Shown: in pieces, positions 54,988 through 64,000 of the stretch
Position numbering within the stretch: the first letter of the stretch is position 1
How the letters are laid out: the number at the start of each line of letters is the position of its first letter
Origin: Schistocerca nitens
Taxonomy: Eukaryota; Arthropoda; Insecta; Orthoptera; Acrididae
Reading direction: 5' to 3'
Assembly: GCF_023898315.1 (NCBI RefSeq)
Contig: NC_064614.1
Span: forward strand, 501,906,109-501,970,108
DNA: 64,000 nt
Translations under genes and position numbers: made by a program
The notes under the pieces: generated by a model
Database searches by the model: none
What the model was told of the DNA's origin: nothing
What the model saw: only the letters and a program-made list of their open reading frames with translations

Positions 54988-55028
<41 letters not shown>

Positions 55029-55045
55029 GTCTGTCTGTCTGTGTG
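54988..55045. repeat. (CT)n(TCTG)n microsatellite
   Basis: A CT run of about 37 bp, then TCTG repeats, then a TG run. Confidence 0.95.
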
Positions 55046-55384
55046 TAAAGTCTTTTGGTTGTGCCTGGCTACGGCAACATCTCTACGTATCATCCTTATG
55101 GTGAGTATCAATCTATCCTTTTCTTAATGTTGCTTAAGGTTCTCTGTGACAAATTTGATTTTGAACTACTGCTTCTATGACTGGTTTTAAAATAATGCCA
55201 CTGGAGCAGTATGTACTTTCAATATAAATTTATTAAATTTTATGCCCATTTTGAGGACTATATTTTGTTTGAGGCATTATGACGTCATGAAAGTTTAGAG
55301 ATGTGTGAGTGTGCCTAGAAAAAAAAATTGTGAAATTTCTTTCATATATAACTCATGAAATGATGAGTGGTCAAAAATTATATG

Positions 55385-55835
55385 TCTCAGTGCAACTTCC
55401 TTGTAGATTAAAATTGTGTGCAAGACCGAGACTCGAACTTGGGACCTTTGACTTTCACGGGCAAGTATACCATCTGAGCTGCCCAAGTACGATTCATGAC
55501 CTGCCCTCACAACTTTAATTCTGCCAGTAGCTAGTCTCCTACCTTCCAAACTTCACAGAAGCTCTCCTGCAAAACTTTCAGAACTAGCACTCCTGGAAGA
55601 AAGAATATTGCAGAGACATGGCTTTGCCACAGCCTGGGGGATGTTTCCAGAATGAAATTTTCACTTTGCAGCAGATCTGAAACTTCCTGGCAGATTAAAA
55701 CTTGTGTGGTACAGCACCTGCCCACAAAAGGCAAAGGTCCTGAGTTCAACTATCGGTTGCACACAGTTTTAGTCTGCAGGAAATCAGCGCACACTCCGCT
55801 GCAGAGTGAAAAATTCATTCTATATGTCCCAGTGC
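55385..55835 (-). mobile_element. Nonautonomous repeat with opposed tRNA-like ends (same family as 43.5 kb)
   Basis: The left end carries a - sense tRNA-like unit (CCGAGACTCGAACTTGGGACC), the right end a + sense one (GGCAAAGGTCCTGAGTTCAAC). The core has CTGGGGGATGTTTCCAGAATG. The motif AACTTCCTGGCAGATTAAAA occurs near both ends. Confidence 0.65.
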
Positions 55836-56068
55836 TTCCAAAGTGAAATCACCTCTATAAAATAATTAATTGTTTACCTTTTTTCCCTATTTCTTGTATT
55901 CATTGCTTACTATGATGATAAAGGTCAATTTTGCAAAAAAAAAAAAATAAATAAATAAATAAAAAATATTATTATTATTATTGGGACTCACGGTAGAATA
56001 AACAGCATTATTCATTCTTTATGTCACTCATAAAAGGACACACTGCCAGTGCATTTATTATTTTACAG

Positions 56069-56271
56069 GAGAAGAGAAAAGTAATCACTATGGATGATAA
56101 TGAATGTGTGGAGGAAATGACATCTGAACTGTCAGAAGCATTAAGGAGGGAAGCTCGATTGAAGGAGAGGTTACAGGAACTAGTTTCTACACTGGAAAAA
56201 GTCAGCAAGAACTCTGAAATGAGGCATCAACAGTCTGCTGATCTCGTTAATGACCTCAAAAAAGCCAACAG
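56069..56271 (+). CDS. MCC: MCC homolog, internal exon g
   Basis: Acceptor TTATTTTACAG, donor GTAGTT. It encodes EKRKVITMDDNECVEEMTSE, LSEALRREARLKERLQELVS and KVSKNSEMRHQQSADLVNDL, then KKAN. The HQQSA.(L/F)VNDLK block is almost identical to vertebrate MCC. The split codon AG|T gives Ser at the next exon. Confidence 0.95.
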
Positions 56272-56345
56272 GTAGTTACTATGATAATAAGTTTGCTGTC
56301 ATAGACTTCGCAGTGAACTGAATATATCATACTATTTTGTTTCAG

Positions 56346-56448
56346 TGCACTTGTCCAAACACTGGAACGCTCAAAAAAGAAATATCAAACTCGACTGAAA
56401 AAGCTTGAACAGCAAATGCTGGCAATGGTTGACAGACACGCTTCACAG
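56346..56448 (+). CDS. MCC: MCC homolog, internal exon h
   Basis: Only 74 bp after exon g, the shortest intron seen. Acceptor TTGTTTCAG, donor GTAAAG. It encodes ALVQTLERSKKKYQTRLKKL and EQQMLAMVDRHASQ, matching the basic coiled coil KKKHQNKLKKLESQMMAMVE. It ends in phase 0. Confidence 0.95.
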
Positions 56449-56463
56449 GTAAAGTGACTGATT

Positions 56464-56490
56464 TACTACTACTACTACTACTACTACTAC
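56464..56490. repeat. (CTA)n microsatellite
   Basis: About nine triplets. Confidence 0.95.
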
Positions 56491-56533
56491 TTTCATGATC
56501 AGGATGAACAGGCTTTAGCATTCAAATATTGGC

Positions 56534-56534
<1 letters not shown>

Positions 56535-56592
<58 letters not shown>
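56535..56592. repeat. (TG)n microsatellite
   Basis: A TG run of about 58 bp. Confidence 0.95.
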
Positions 56593-56593
<1 letters not shown>

Positions 56594-56896
56594 TGACAAC
56601 TGCTAACGAGTTTACCATGCTGTGCAAGTGTATCAGCTGGAATGAAATTGAACATCAAATATCACTTCAGAACCATTCACTCAAGGGTTGAAAAGGCTCT
56701 CTCACTGGATTCCATTCTAAGGAAAGAAAAGATAAGGCATCCAAAATCAAACTTAATGCTCAGCAATCATTTTTTTTTTTTTTTAAGAAACCATTAGACA
56801 TGAATAAAGCAGCAAATGAGGTGACATTCCAAGTTTAAAAAATTATTGCACAGTCTAACAACTGCATTTTAGAGGCAGCAGATTCATTATTTGACA

Positions 56897-57215
56897 ATAT
56901 AATGTAATTGGATGGATAAAAAATTCACTCACCAAGCAGTGGCAGGAGAACACGCACAAAAAAAAAAAAACCCTTGTCTGGTCCAGTAAGTCTGTGACCC
57001 AGGGTTCTGGGTGACTCTCCGAAGCTCTACCTCTTCTCCTGAACCTCTCCAAGTCTTTTTCCTTCACTCCTCTTCCTTTCTCTTCGACCATTCTGCAGAA
57101 AGAAGGAGCCACCGACTCTGAAGGCTTGCATACAAGTTTTTTTTTTTTTTTTGTATACGTGTCATCTTGCTGGCGCAAGACTTTTTATCTATCCAGTTAC
57201 ACTCTGAAATCATTA
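56897..57215. mobile_element. Nonautonomous repeat with ~25-bp TIRs (family 3)
   Basis: The ends TGTAATTGGATGGATAAAAA and, reversed, TGTAACTGGATAGATAAAAA form an inverted repeat. The body has A13 and T16 runs, a CT-rich block and a hammerhead-like fossil at 57092-57140 on the + strand. No coding frame. Confidence 0.55.
57092..57140 (+). ncRNA. Hammerhead-like fossil, repeat family 3
   Basis: AGAAAGA, A, GGAGCC, ACC, GACTCT, GAAGGCTTGC keeps the order of a CUGANGA box, stem II and a GAAAGCU box, but both boxes are mutated. Confidence rests on its similarity in layout to the other families here. Confidence 0.3.
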
Positions 57216-60200
57216 TTTGACGTTTCAAAAATAAAATTAAGATAATGCCTGCTATTAAGTCTGTATGGCTTTCTGCAAGTACAGTAATGGGGGGGGGGGG
57301 GGGGTTTAAGAGATTTGACATTACTACACAATTTACAACCGACTTTGATTGCTGCAGCTATTTTTTCCTGCAGCTTGCTGAAATAACTGATATAGTTGAG
57401 CACAGCTCAGTTGGCCATTTTTGCATCAATTGCATTTGATAATTTTAAAATAAGAGAGGAATTGTTTAAGATTGTACCACTGACAGGGCGCACTACACGA
57501 CATAGATCTTACCAATTCTGAAACTATTCCTGTAAAGTAGTTCATGGGCTTAGCAACTGATGCAGCTACTGTGACAGTAGGTGGAGAGAAGGTATTCATA
57601 ACCTTGTGTTATAATCACAGAAGCTTTCCAAAATTTCTGCATTACCACTGAAAGCAGTCACTGCATGGAAAAATTTTCGAGCATGAACAATAAACTAAGT
57701 TAGAATACAAGAAACTCTGAGAGGTTTGTTCACAGCACTGACTGATGAACTGAATTGGCTGTATTGTGATCTACTGCTTCATATAGAAGTTCATTGGCTA
57801 TTCAGAGTTTTACAGCTCAGTGCGGCAACTCAGAAGCTTTGTAAGTTTGGTAACTAATGCTTTATAGCTAGGGACAGGAAAAATTTGTTTAAATGATAAT
57901 GCGGAATAATGCGAATTTGGTGGTTTTTAAGGAAGTAACGTAAAATCGGAGTTTTTCAACATAAGAAGTGTCGTAAATCTAATGACATTTAATGTTGAAA
58001 TGTTCTATGTTCAACTGTCGCACTACGATATGCAGTCACGATGTAACTAGTGGACTATCAACTTTTGCGAGCGCGTACAAACAACCACTGTGTGAATTTA
58101 GATTATTTATTTCTTTTGCAGTGTATGTGCCGCAGTATGCCATTTTGAAGCAATGCCGTAATGAAAATCTATCACAAACACAGCACCAATGTTTATTAAA
58201 TGCAGTTAATAACACAGAAATGATAGAAGGCTTGAAGAAATATGATCATTGAGACGAGACAGTAGCCGAATGAGTAAGCCATGACGTAATGGATAGTTCC
58301 GTGGTTTACGATACGAATGGAAGTTTGTGTTCCACTGCGTGCTAATATATATTTTTTTTTTCCCATCGTATCATAGTTAACACTGTCTCAGTCTTTTGTT
58401 ATGAATGTAATGCAAGTATTTGGAAGGAGGGTGAGCGCAAACACTGCTAACACCGTCGTCAATCATTGAGCTTACAACTCTTCCACTTTTCAAAGTAAAA
58501 GTAAAGGAAAAAATCCGAAAGTGTAATACAAGTATGTTCTGCAATAAATGGCGCATTTCCGTCTGATTAGAGATTGAAGAATGAAATAAATATTTGGGTG
58601 TTTATTTCCTAATATGTGATGAGTTCCGAATGGTTGGTGAGGCAGGTGTTTTACAGGACAGCGTTAATTTCTATGACGGAAACGAACAGCTATAAAAGTA
58701 ACCTTTTTGGATTTCCAGCACGCTGGATTAATAACAGGACAGCAACTTGAGTTAATCAGTTCTATGTAGAAAACAGCCAAAGTTGCAAAATTCAGTTACT
58801 TTTGTTTAATTGATAATCAGTTTCATATATCAGAACCCTTTCTCAAATCATCCAAACAAAGAAAAAGGTGTACTCTGTAATAGTACGCAAACCACGTTAA
58901 TATTGTACACGATTGTGTTTAAGCCATTAGTCAATTTTACAGAGACCATTCATTGGCAGGACAACTGTTTTGCGTATGCTCGTTGCCAACCCTTGTGGAT
59001 GAGTGCGTATTTTTCTGCATGTGTTATCGATTTCATTGAAATAAGGTTCGTTTAAGCAGTTACCAGACAGCTTGCCGCCCATTCACAGAGTTGAAATCGC
59101 GTATAAGCAGCACCTACTCCTACTTCTGGCTACTTGGAGTGTGGCTGTTTGGTGTATAAACAATGAGAGGAAGCAGCCAGCATCTACCCGGAAAAAATTT
59201 TCTGACACTGCCAAGCTGCCAGATTCGCAGATGCGCACAGCTGTCTGAGTTAGAGTGGGGATACACTTCACTTGACTCATGTTTTGTTTGTGGCGCATTT
59301 TTCAATTGTTTCGAAGCTATTGCAGTTCCCGCGTTTGGATATTTCACGTTTACACTTCATTGTTAATAGTAAGGTAAGCATACTGTTTTCACCCTCTTTG
59401 TGCAGATCTTGGTAAAAACAGCTGAAAATGCAGTACATAAATGAGTCTTACTACCAGTTGTATATGTCTGAGCGACCATAAAAAAAAAAGATTAAGAAAA
59501 TTAAATTTTCTTATTTTTAACCCAAGTTAAATACCTTTTGTAAATGTTTATAAGTATTTTGTAACTTAGGAATACTTAAAAAATAACCTTAAGCCTTCTT
59601 GGTGATGCAGCCAAGACATTTTATTTATTAAGAATAGCATTGCAAAAGCAGACATTTTTCTTTACATTAAAAGATTTTCTTCTAAGTTTCATTATTCTTA
59701 TTCCATAAGAAATTTCAGCCATTTAGTATAAATATTTTAAGTCTATGAGAAAAATTGTCGAGTGTCAAAAATTGATTGTGGACCTGAAAAAAAGGGAAGT
59801 AATGTATATTTTTTTATCTGCTGGATACGTTATTGATAAATAGTTTTTTCCCAGTATTTAAAATATATGTATCACACCACACCATTCTGGCCAAGTGCAG
59901 CAACAGTATACAAATGTTAAAAATGTAAATAATAGTCTGTTGCAGATACCTTACTGATGACACATTTTCATGCTCCTAGTGTATCTTCAGATCATTCTTG
60001 AGCAGCGGAGACCGGCTTCTGTGGTCTCCACGGCTCAAGAATGATATGAAGAAGCAGGAAACGTCATCAATAAAATATCTGCATCATACTGTTATTTTTA
60101 TTTTTACCTTTGGTGTTTGTTTTTTAAATAATTATTTGTGTCAAATTTTTGATAAAATAATTTTTCTCTACACTTGTTTCACGTTTGGCCCACCCTATCT

Positions 60201-61442
60201 TAGAAATAGTTCCATTTTCAATATAGCATTGAAAAATGGTCAAATATGAGAAAAACGGATCAGATAACTGATGATATAAAAAGCTTGCCAGAAAATAACA
60301 CCGAAAAGTGCAAAAAATAACACTGATTTTGGCCATAAAATAACACGGATTTTTTTTGTCCCTATTTATAGCAATCATTAAAAAATGCTATAACCTAATG
60401 AGTTAAAGTATGTGGAATGAGGAACATTTAAGTTACAGTGAGCTGAGGCTTGGTTGCTTAATTTTATCATTAGGTAGTCACACTAATATCAGGGCCAGTT
60501 TATGGCTCAAGTGACACAAACCGACACTTGTGGTGCCAAGGCGAGAGGTGTACCAGGGGGTTCTCAAGCAAAGACTTACTCGTGTGACAGTGTATGACGA
60601 AAAGGGGGAGGGAATCATATGGTAAAAAACAATATGTGGTTTGATGGACCACAGAGAACTAAAATATTGCTTTATTACTATAACTTCACTACAAAAGTGG
60701 ATTGTTTGAAAGGCACCATTAGGCCTTACTTTGTTTTGTTGTACCACATCCAGTTGCATTAAAGAATTGTACTTTTAATATAGTACATGGCCTTTTTGCA
60801 CTACAGGTTTACTTTTCTGTTACTGCTCTCTTGGTTTTCTTTTTCCCCCTCTTGTATACTTAGAAATTACAGTATATCGAATGTATCATTCATTAAGGAA
60901 AATACGATTTACTGGCACCGTGAGATATTTGTAGTATGCAGTAGGAAATAAACATGTGTACAGGAGACAGACATGCAATTATCAGCATGACCAGACAGAA
61001 TAAAGAATAGTGAATGAACAGTGTTGGGTAGTTACAAATAGAAAATATTTTACTTTGCACTTGAAAGTTAAGAACTTAATTACTGTGGTAGTAACACATC
61101 ATAAAAGCAACCGGAATAGTAAAAAATTGCAACAGCAAAATGTGAATTGGGGACCATATGTTCAATATTAAGGTAGGCTAATGTGCAGAGTACATGTTAC
61201 AACTGAATTTACATTAAGCTGCATGATAGTGAAGAAAGCAGCAGCATCTGTTTGAACACCTTAGTACAGTGTGTAACAAAAAGAATCATCCGATTTGGCA
61301 CACATATTTCTGAAACTAATAAACATATACATTGAATTTGGTTTTTTGATGAATGGGGAAACTTAGTTTCTTCTTTTCATAGGACTGTCCCTTATATTTT
61401 GATCATACAGCACATTTATAAAATTCTTAAATCTTTTTACAG
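57216..61442 (+). other. Last MCC intron, right part
   Basis: About 4.2 kb with no coding frame I can assign. It contains a G17 run (57288-57304), an anonymous block at 57950-59400 with a weak tRNA-like stretch near 58262-58345, and the hairpin at 59940-60110. The acceptor is TTTTTACAG at 61442. Confidence 0.5.
59940..60110. repeat. Hairpin / imperfect inverted repeat
   Basis: The inner stem is ATCATTCTTGAGC (59992-60004) with GCTCAAGAATGAT (60034-60046), continued by GGAGACC/GGTCTCC around a 9-nt loop. Looser pairing extends outward over about 40 bp on each side (CTGATGACACATTTTC against the complement of GAAACGTCATCAATAA). Confidence 0.7.
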
Positions 61443-61580
61443 GTCAGGACACTGAAGCAAAGAATATGTATTTTAGAAGAGGAGACTTGTGCCCACAAAG
61501 TAAACAATTACCAAGTTCCACAGATACCACCTTCGGGAAGCCATTCTCAGAGTTCTGGAGCTAGCGAGACTTCATTGTGA
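61443..61580 (+). CDS. MCC: MCC homolog, terminal exon
   Basis: Phase 0 start after TTTTTACAG. It encodes VRTLKQRICILEEETCAHKV, then a Pro/Ser-rich stretch (QIPPSSGSHSQSSGAS) and ends ETSL with TGA at 61578-61580. Vertebrate MCC has VRMLKQRIALLEEE and the same C-terminal ETSL, a class I PDZ ligand. The 3' UTR runs to an AATAAA at 61899. Together the nine exons give 529 residues; the N-terminal part lies outside the window. Confidence 0.95.
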   Translation, partial: VRTLKQRICILEEETCAHKVNNYQVPQIPPSGSHSQSSGASETSL

Positions 61581-61898
61581 CAGGCCCCCGAAAGAAGAGA
61601 AATGAGTGCCTGAATTTTGCTGAAGACGTTCATCAGGGAAATAATTCACTTGATTGTCTACTAATAAAGACGGTTAATTTACTTGTAATTATTTGTAGGA
61701 CAATGTATGTGACTGACTATTTATTGAGAGAAATATTGATGGCAAAATTTATTTTTAGTGGCCAGTCTTGCCTTTTTAGTCTGCTTTAATAGATAATTTA
61801 GTACATATGTATAAAGGAGAAATGAAAGACAAGACTAAATATGTTTCACATGATTTTACTGCTGTACATATGTAATATACAGAACATACCATGTATGC

Positions 61899-61904
61899 AA
61901 TAAA
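61899..61904 (+). terminator. MCC poly(A) signal
   Basis: AATAAA about 320 bp after the MCC stop codon, the first canonical signal on that strand with a suitable position. Cleavage would fall near 61920, inside or beside the BCAS2 3' UTR. Confidence 0.65.
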
Positions 61905-61931
61905 TATATTGTTACAGTAAATCAGATTCTT

Positions 61932-61937
61932 TTTAAT
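61932..61937 (-). terminator. BCAS2 poly(A) signal candidate
   Basis: ATTAAA on the - strand, 24 bp after the stop codon. If used, the 3' UTR would be very short and the two convergent transcripts would abut or overlap slightly. Confidence 0.4.
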
Positions 61938-61960
61938 ACAAAGTTGTAGCAAAACTTCAT

Positions 61961-62150
61961 TCATTCATTGTTAGTTTCTGTTTTCTTTGGCCTCACTTTT
62001 TCCACTTCCTTTTCTAATTGTGCACACGCTTGTTCTATTTCATAGTTTTTACTCACAAGGCCTACCCACTGTGCTTCAAGCTGCCTCAGTTTGTCACCAC
62101 CTTGAGTTTGCATGTTTTTTCGCTGCCAGTTAATCTCTTGAATTTGCTTC
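61961..62150 (-). CDS. BCAS2: BCAS2/SPF27 homolog, terminal exon
   Basis: BCAS2 (SPF27) is a core subunit of the Prp19/CDC5L complex, which acts in spliceosome activation in the nucleus. The - strand exon starts after TTTTTGTCCTTCTTCAG and completes a split Arg codon. It encodes KQIQEINWQRKNMQTQGGDK, then LRQLEAQWVGLVSKNYEIEQ and a charged end (EKVRPKKTETNNE, stop at 61961). Vertebrate BCAS2 has LNWQRKNMQL and WVSLVSKNYEIE at the same place. Upstream exons are not in the window's right end and are probably beyond 64000. Confidence 0.93.
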
Positions 62151-62982
62151 CTGAAGAAGGACAAAAATATTAATCACTATTTACTTATTTAAAGGTTCCT
62201 GCATCAGCACTTGAGTTTACTGATAGTAAGCTCAAGTGACATCCCTCAAAGTACATAAATTACTAGTTAATTTTAGGAAATGGTGATAAGTTCTGAAATT
62301 AGAAAATCAAATTTTGGCACCAGTCAGTATGTTTCATCAAAGATATTCTGAATACACAGTCAAAACAAACATTTTTAAGAAGCAAACATTAACACCAATT
62401 CTATCAGTTATGACATACATACCACATTACTGATATTTAACAAAGTGAGAAGCAAAAACAAAAGTTAACATTTCATTCAAATCACAATAAACGATTATTC
62501 AATGAATATAAAGAAGAAAATGTACATATTACTAAACAAAATGAGGTTAGCAGGTTGGCACCATTCATTTTAGCAATTAACTCTCAAACTCAAAACCTTG
62601 ACTCATTGCCTGTCAGCCATTCATACTGTTTCAACCAAATAAGGAAGATAATTATATTGCTAGTGTGAAAGACAAAATAGATCCAATCACACAAGCATAA
62701 ATTAATGTAACCCTTAAGACCAGGGAACTGTGTGTCCAGAGAATGAAAGAGGAGAAAGAGAAAGGCATGATAACTTTATTTTCAATCATAAAAAGACCAA
62801 GGGAGGTCATCCACAAAGAGGTGTGGCACAAAACTGAAAACAACTTCCTCGAGTAAAGAGAGATCAGAAGATAAATTGCAGCACCAGAGATGACACTTGA
62901 TTAACTACAGGCAAGATGAGAAATTTAAACAGAAGTGTGAAAATGTGAAACTACTAAATGAAAAAGAAAAATAGTGCTTATA
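62151..62982 (-). other. BCAS2 intron
   Basis: AT-rich intron of the - strand gene before the mariner insertion. No feature recognised. Confidence 0.55.
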
Positions 62983-64000
62983 CAAGGTCACTCAAAATGC
63001 ACACTATTTTTTTTTAATACATCTTTTATTCCATATGTTTGAAAGTTTTACAGTGTGTGTATACACCCTTTAGGAACAATATTTTCATTTCTCCACATAA
63101 TTTCCATCCCTCTCAACTGCTTTACGCCATATCTTGGAACCAGCACCTGTATACTCGCATGGTGAAATTCTGGACCACCCTGTTGGAGCCACTGTGCACA
63201 AGGGAGTCATCATCTTCAAACCTTGTTCCACGAAGAGTGTCTTTCAGTTTCCCAAAAAGATGATAGTCACATGGAGCCAGGTCAGGACTGTAAGGAGGGT
63301 GTTTCAGTGTTGTCCATCCGTGTTTTGTGAACACTTCCATGGTTTTTTGATTGACAGGTGGCCGGTGCATTGACATGCAACAGCAAAACATCCTGCTTTT
63401 GCCGATGTGGTCTAACACGACTCAGTCGAGCTTGAAGTTTCTTCAGTGTCGTCACATATTCATCAGAATTTATGGTGGTTCCACTTGGCATGATGTCCAC
63501 AAGCAAGAGTCCTTCGGAATCTAAAATCACCGTAGCCATAAATTTTCCAGCAGAAGGTGTGGCTTTGCTTTTTTTTTTTTTTTTCCTTGGTGAATTTGCA
63601 TGATGGCACTCCATTGATTGCCTCTTCATCTCTGGTGAAAAAGGATGGAGCCATGTTTCATCACCTGTCACAATTCTTCCAAGAAATTCCTCTCCACCAT
63701 TCTCGTACTGTTCTAAAAGTTCGCTGCGTACTGTTTTTCTTGTTTCCTTATGAGCCACTGTCAACATCCTGGGAACCCACCTGGCACAAACCTTTTTTAA
63801 TGCCAACACTTTCAGTATTCTGCAAACACTTCCTTCCCCTATCCCAACGTAGTGTGACAATTCGTTCACTGTGATGCGTCTGTTAGCAGTCACCAATTCG
63901 TTAACTCTCTGCACATTGTCTGGAGTGTGTGCAGTACAAGGCCTGCCACTGTGATGACAATCCTCAATATTGCCATGCCCGCTTTCATCACGTAACCTGC
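62983..64000 (-). mobile_element. mariner-type DNA transposon, right part beyond window
   Basis: - strand element whose 3' terminal repeat starts CAAGGTCACTCAAAATGCAC at 62983 next to a TA (62981-62982). It lies in an intron of the BCAS2 homolog in the same orientation as that gene. The transposase 5' part and the other terminal repeat lie beyond 64000. Confidence 0.8.
63122..64000 (-). pseudogene. mariner transposase, inactive
   Basis: Reading from the right: RPCTAHTPDNVQRVNELVTA, a helix-turn-helix (VNELSHYVGIGEGSVCRIL), VPRMLTVAHKETR, first catalytic motif VTGDETWLH, then a Lys-rich insert (PRKKKKKSKA). The second motif reads LLHVNAPA, where HDN is expected, so the catalytic Asp is Val. 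A frameshift near 63365 leads to the third motif YSPDLAPCDYHLFGKLKD and the C terminus in another frame (stop at 63122). It would have been a DD34D cut-and-paste transposase. Confidence 0.88.

Larger units (their letters stand above)
53031..55384 (+). other. Intronic DNA with a tRNA-like stretch and simple repeats
   Basis: AT-rich sequence of unrecognised origin. At about 53503-53575 there is a tRNA-like pattern (GCGTAATGGTTAAGGTG, then a B-box-like GAGTTCAAACCTC) that does not fold into a normal anticodon arm. No coding frame is convincing. Confidence 0.4.

Overview
The window looks like a stretch of a large arthropod genome, most likely an orthopteran such as a grasshopper or locust. This is inferred from a conserved animal gene split by introns of up to about 15 kb, long (TA)n and (TG)n microsatellites, several Penelope-like retroelement families, a tRNA-headed SINE, and Tc1/mariner, pogo/Tigger, Gypsy and non-LTR remnants. 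I see no bacterial genes, operons or CRISPR arrays.

Host genes. Nine + strand exons (10405 to 61580) join in frame into the C-terminal 529 residues of a homolog of MCC, the colorectal mutant cancer protein. This is a coiled-coil scaffold, and it ends in a Glu-Thr-Ser-Leu PDZ ligand followed by an AATAAA signal. The terminal exon of a BCAS2/SPF27 homolog (Prp19 spliceosomal complex) lies convergently on the - strand at 61961-62150, so the two 3' ends nearly overlap. Everything else is intronic or intergenic DNA dominated by transposable elements.

Layout. 1-1.9 kb: dead pogo/Tigger transposon. 1.9-6.0 kb: non-LTR element (-) split by an RTE-like insertion. 6.2-9.8 kb: fold-back nest of Penelope-like (PLE) tails and 5'-truncated copies. 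12.2-15 kb: a second PLE family with one stop codon. 16.9-22.0 kb: decayed Ty3/Gypsy element with both LTRs. 22.4-25.8 kb: two non-LTR remnants. 28.7-38.4 kb: main PLE cluster with one copy that has an uninterrupted 956-residue RT plus GIY-YIG protein. 38.5-41.8 kb: Tc1-like and non-LTR remnants, and a mariner-type nonautonomous element carrying a SINE. 43.5-45.9 kb: tRNA-like repeat and RTE-like remnant. 47-53 kb: fold-back repeat, PLE tail, inverted Tc1-like pair, decayed third PLE. 55-57 kb: further nonautonomous repeats. 63-64 kb: dead mariner.

The most interesting signal is a hammerhead-ribozyme-type core (CUGANGA, stem II, GAAA, one-base-pair stem III, UH) near the ends of at least four repeat families. 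One family has eleven copies, in both orientations. These motifs, the (TA)n tracts at PLE breakpoints and the large palindromes between tail-to-tail copies suggest that ribozyme-carrying PLEs have repeatedly inserted and rearranged within the introns of one gene.
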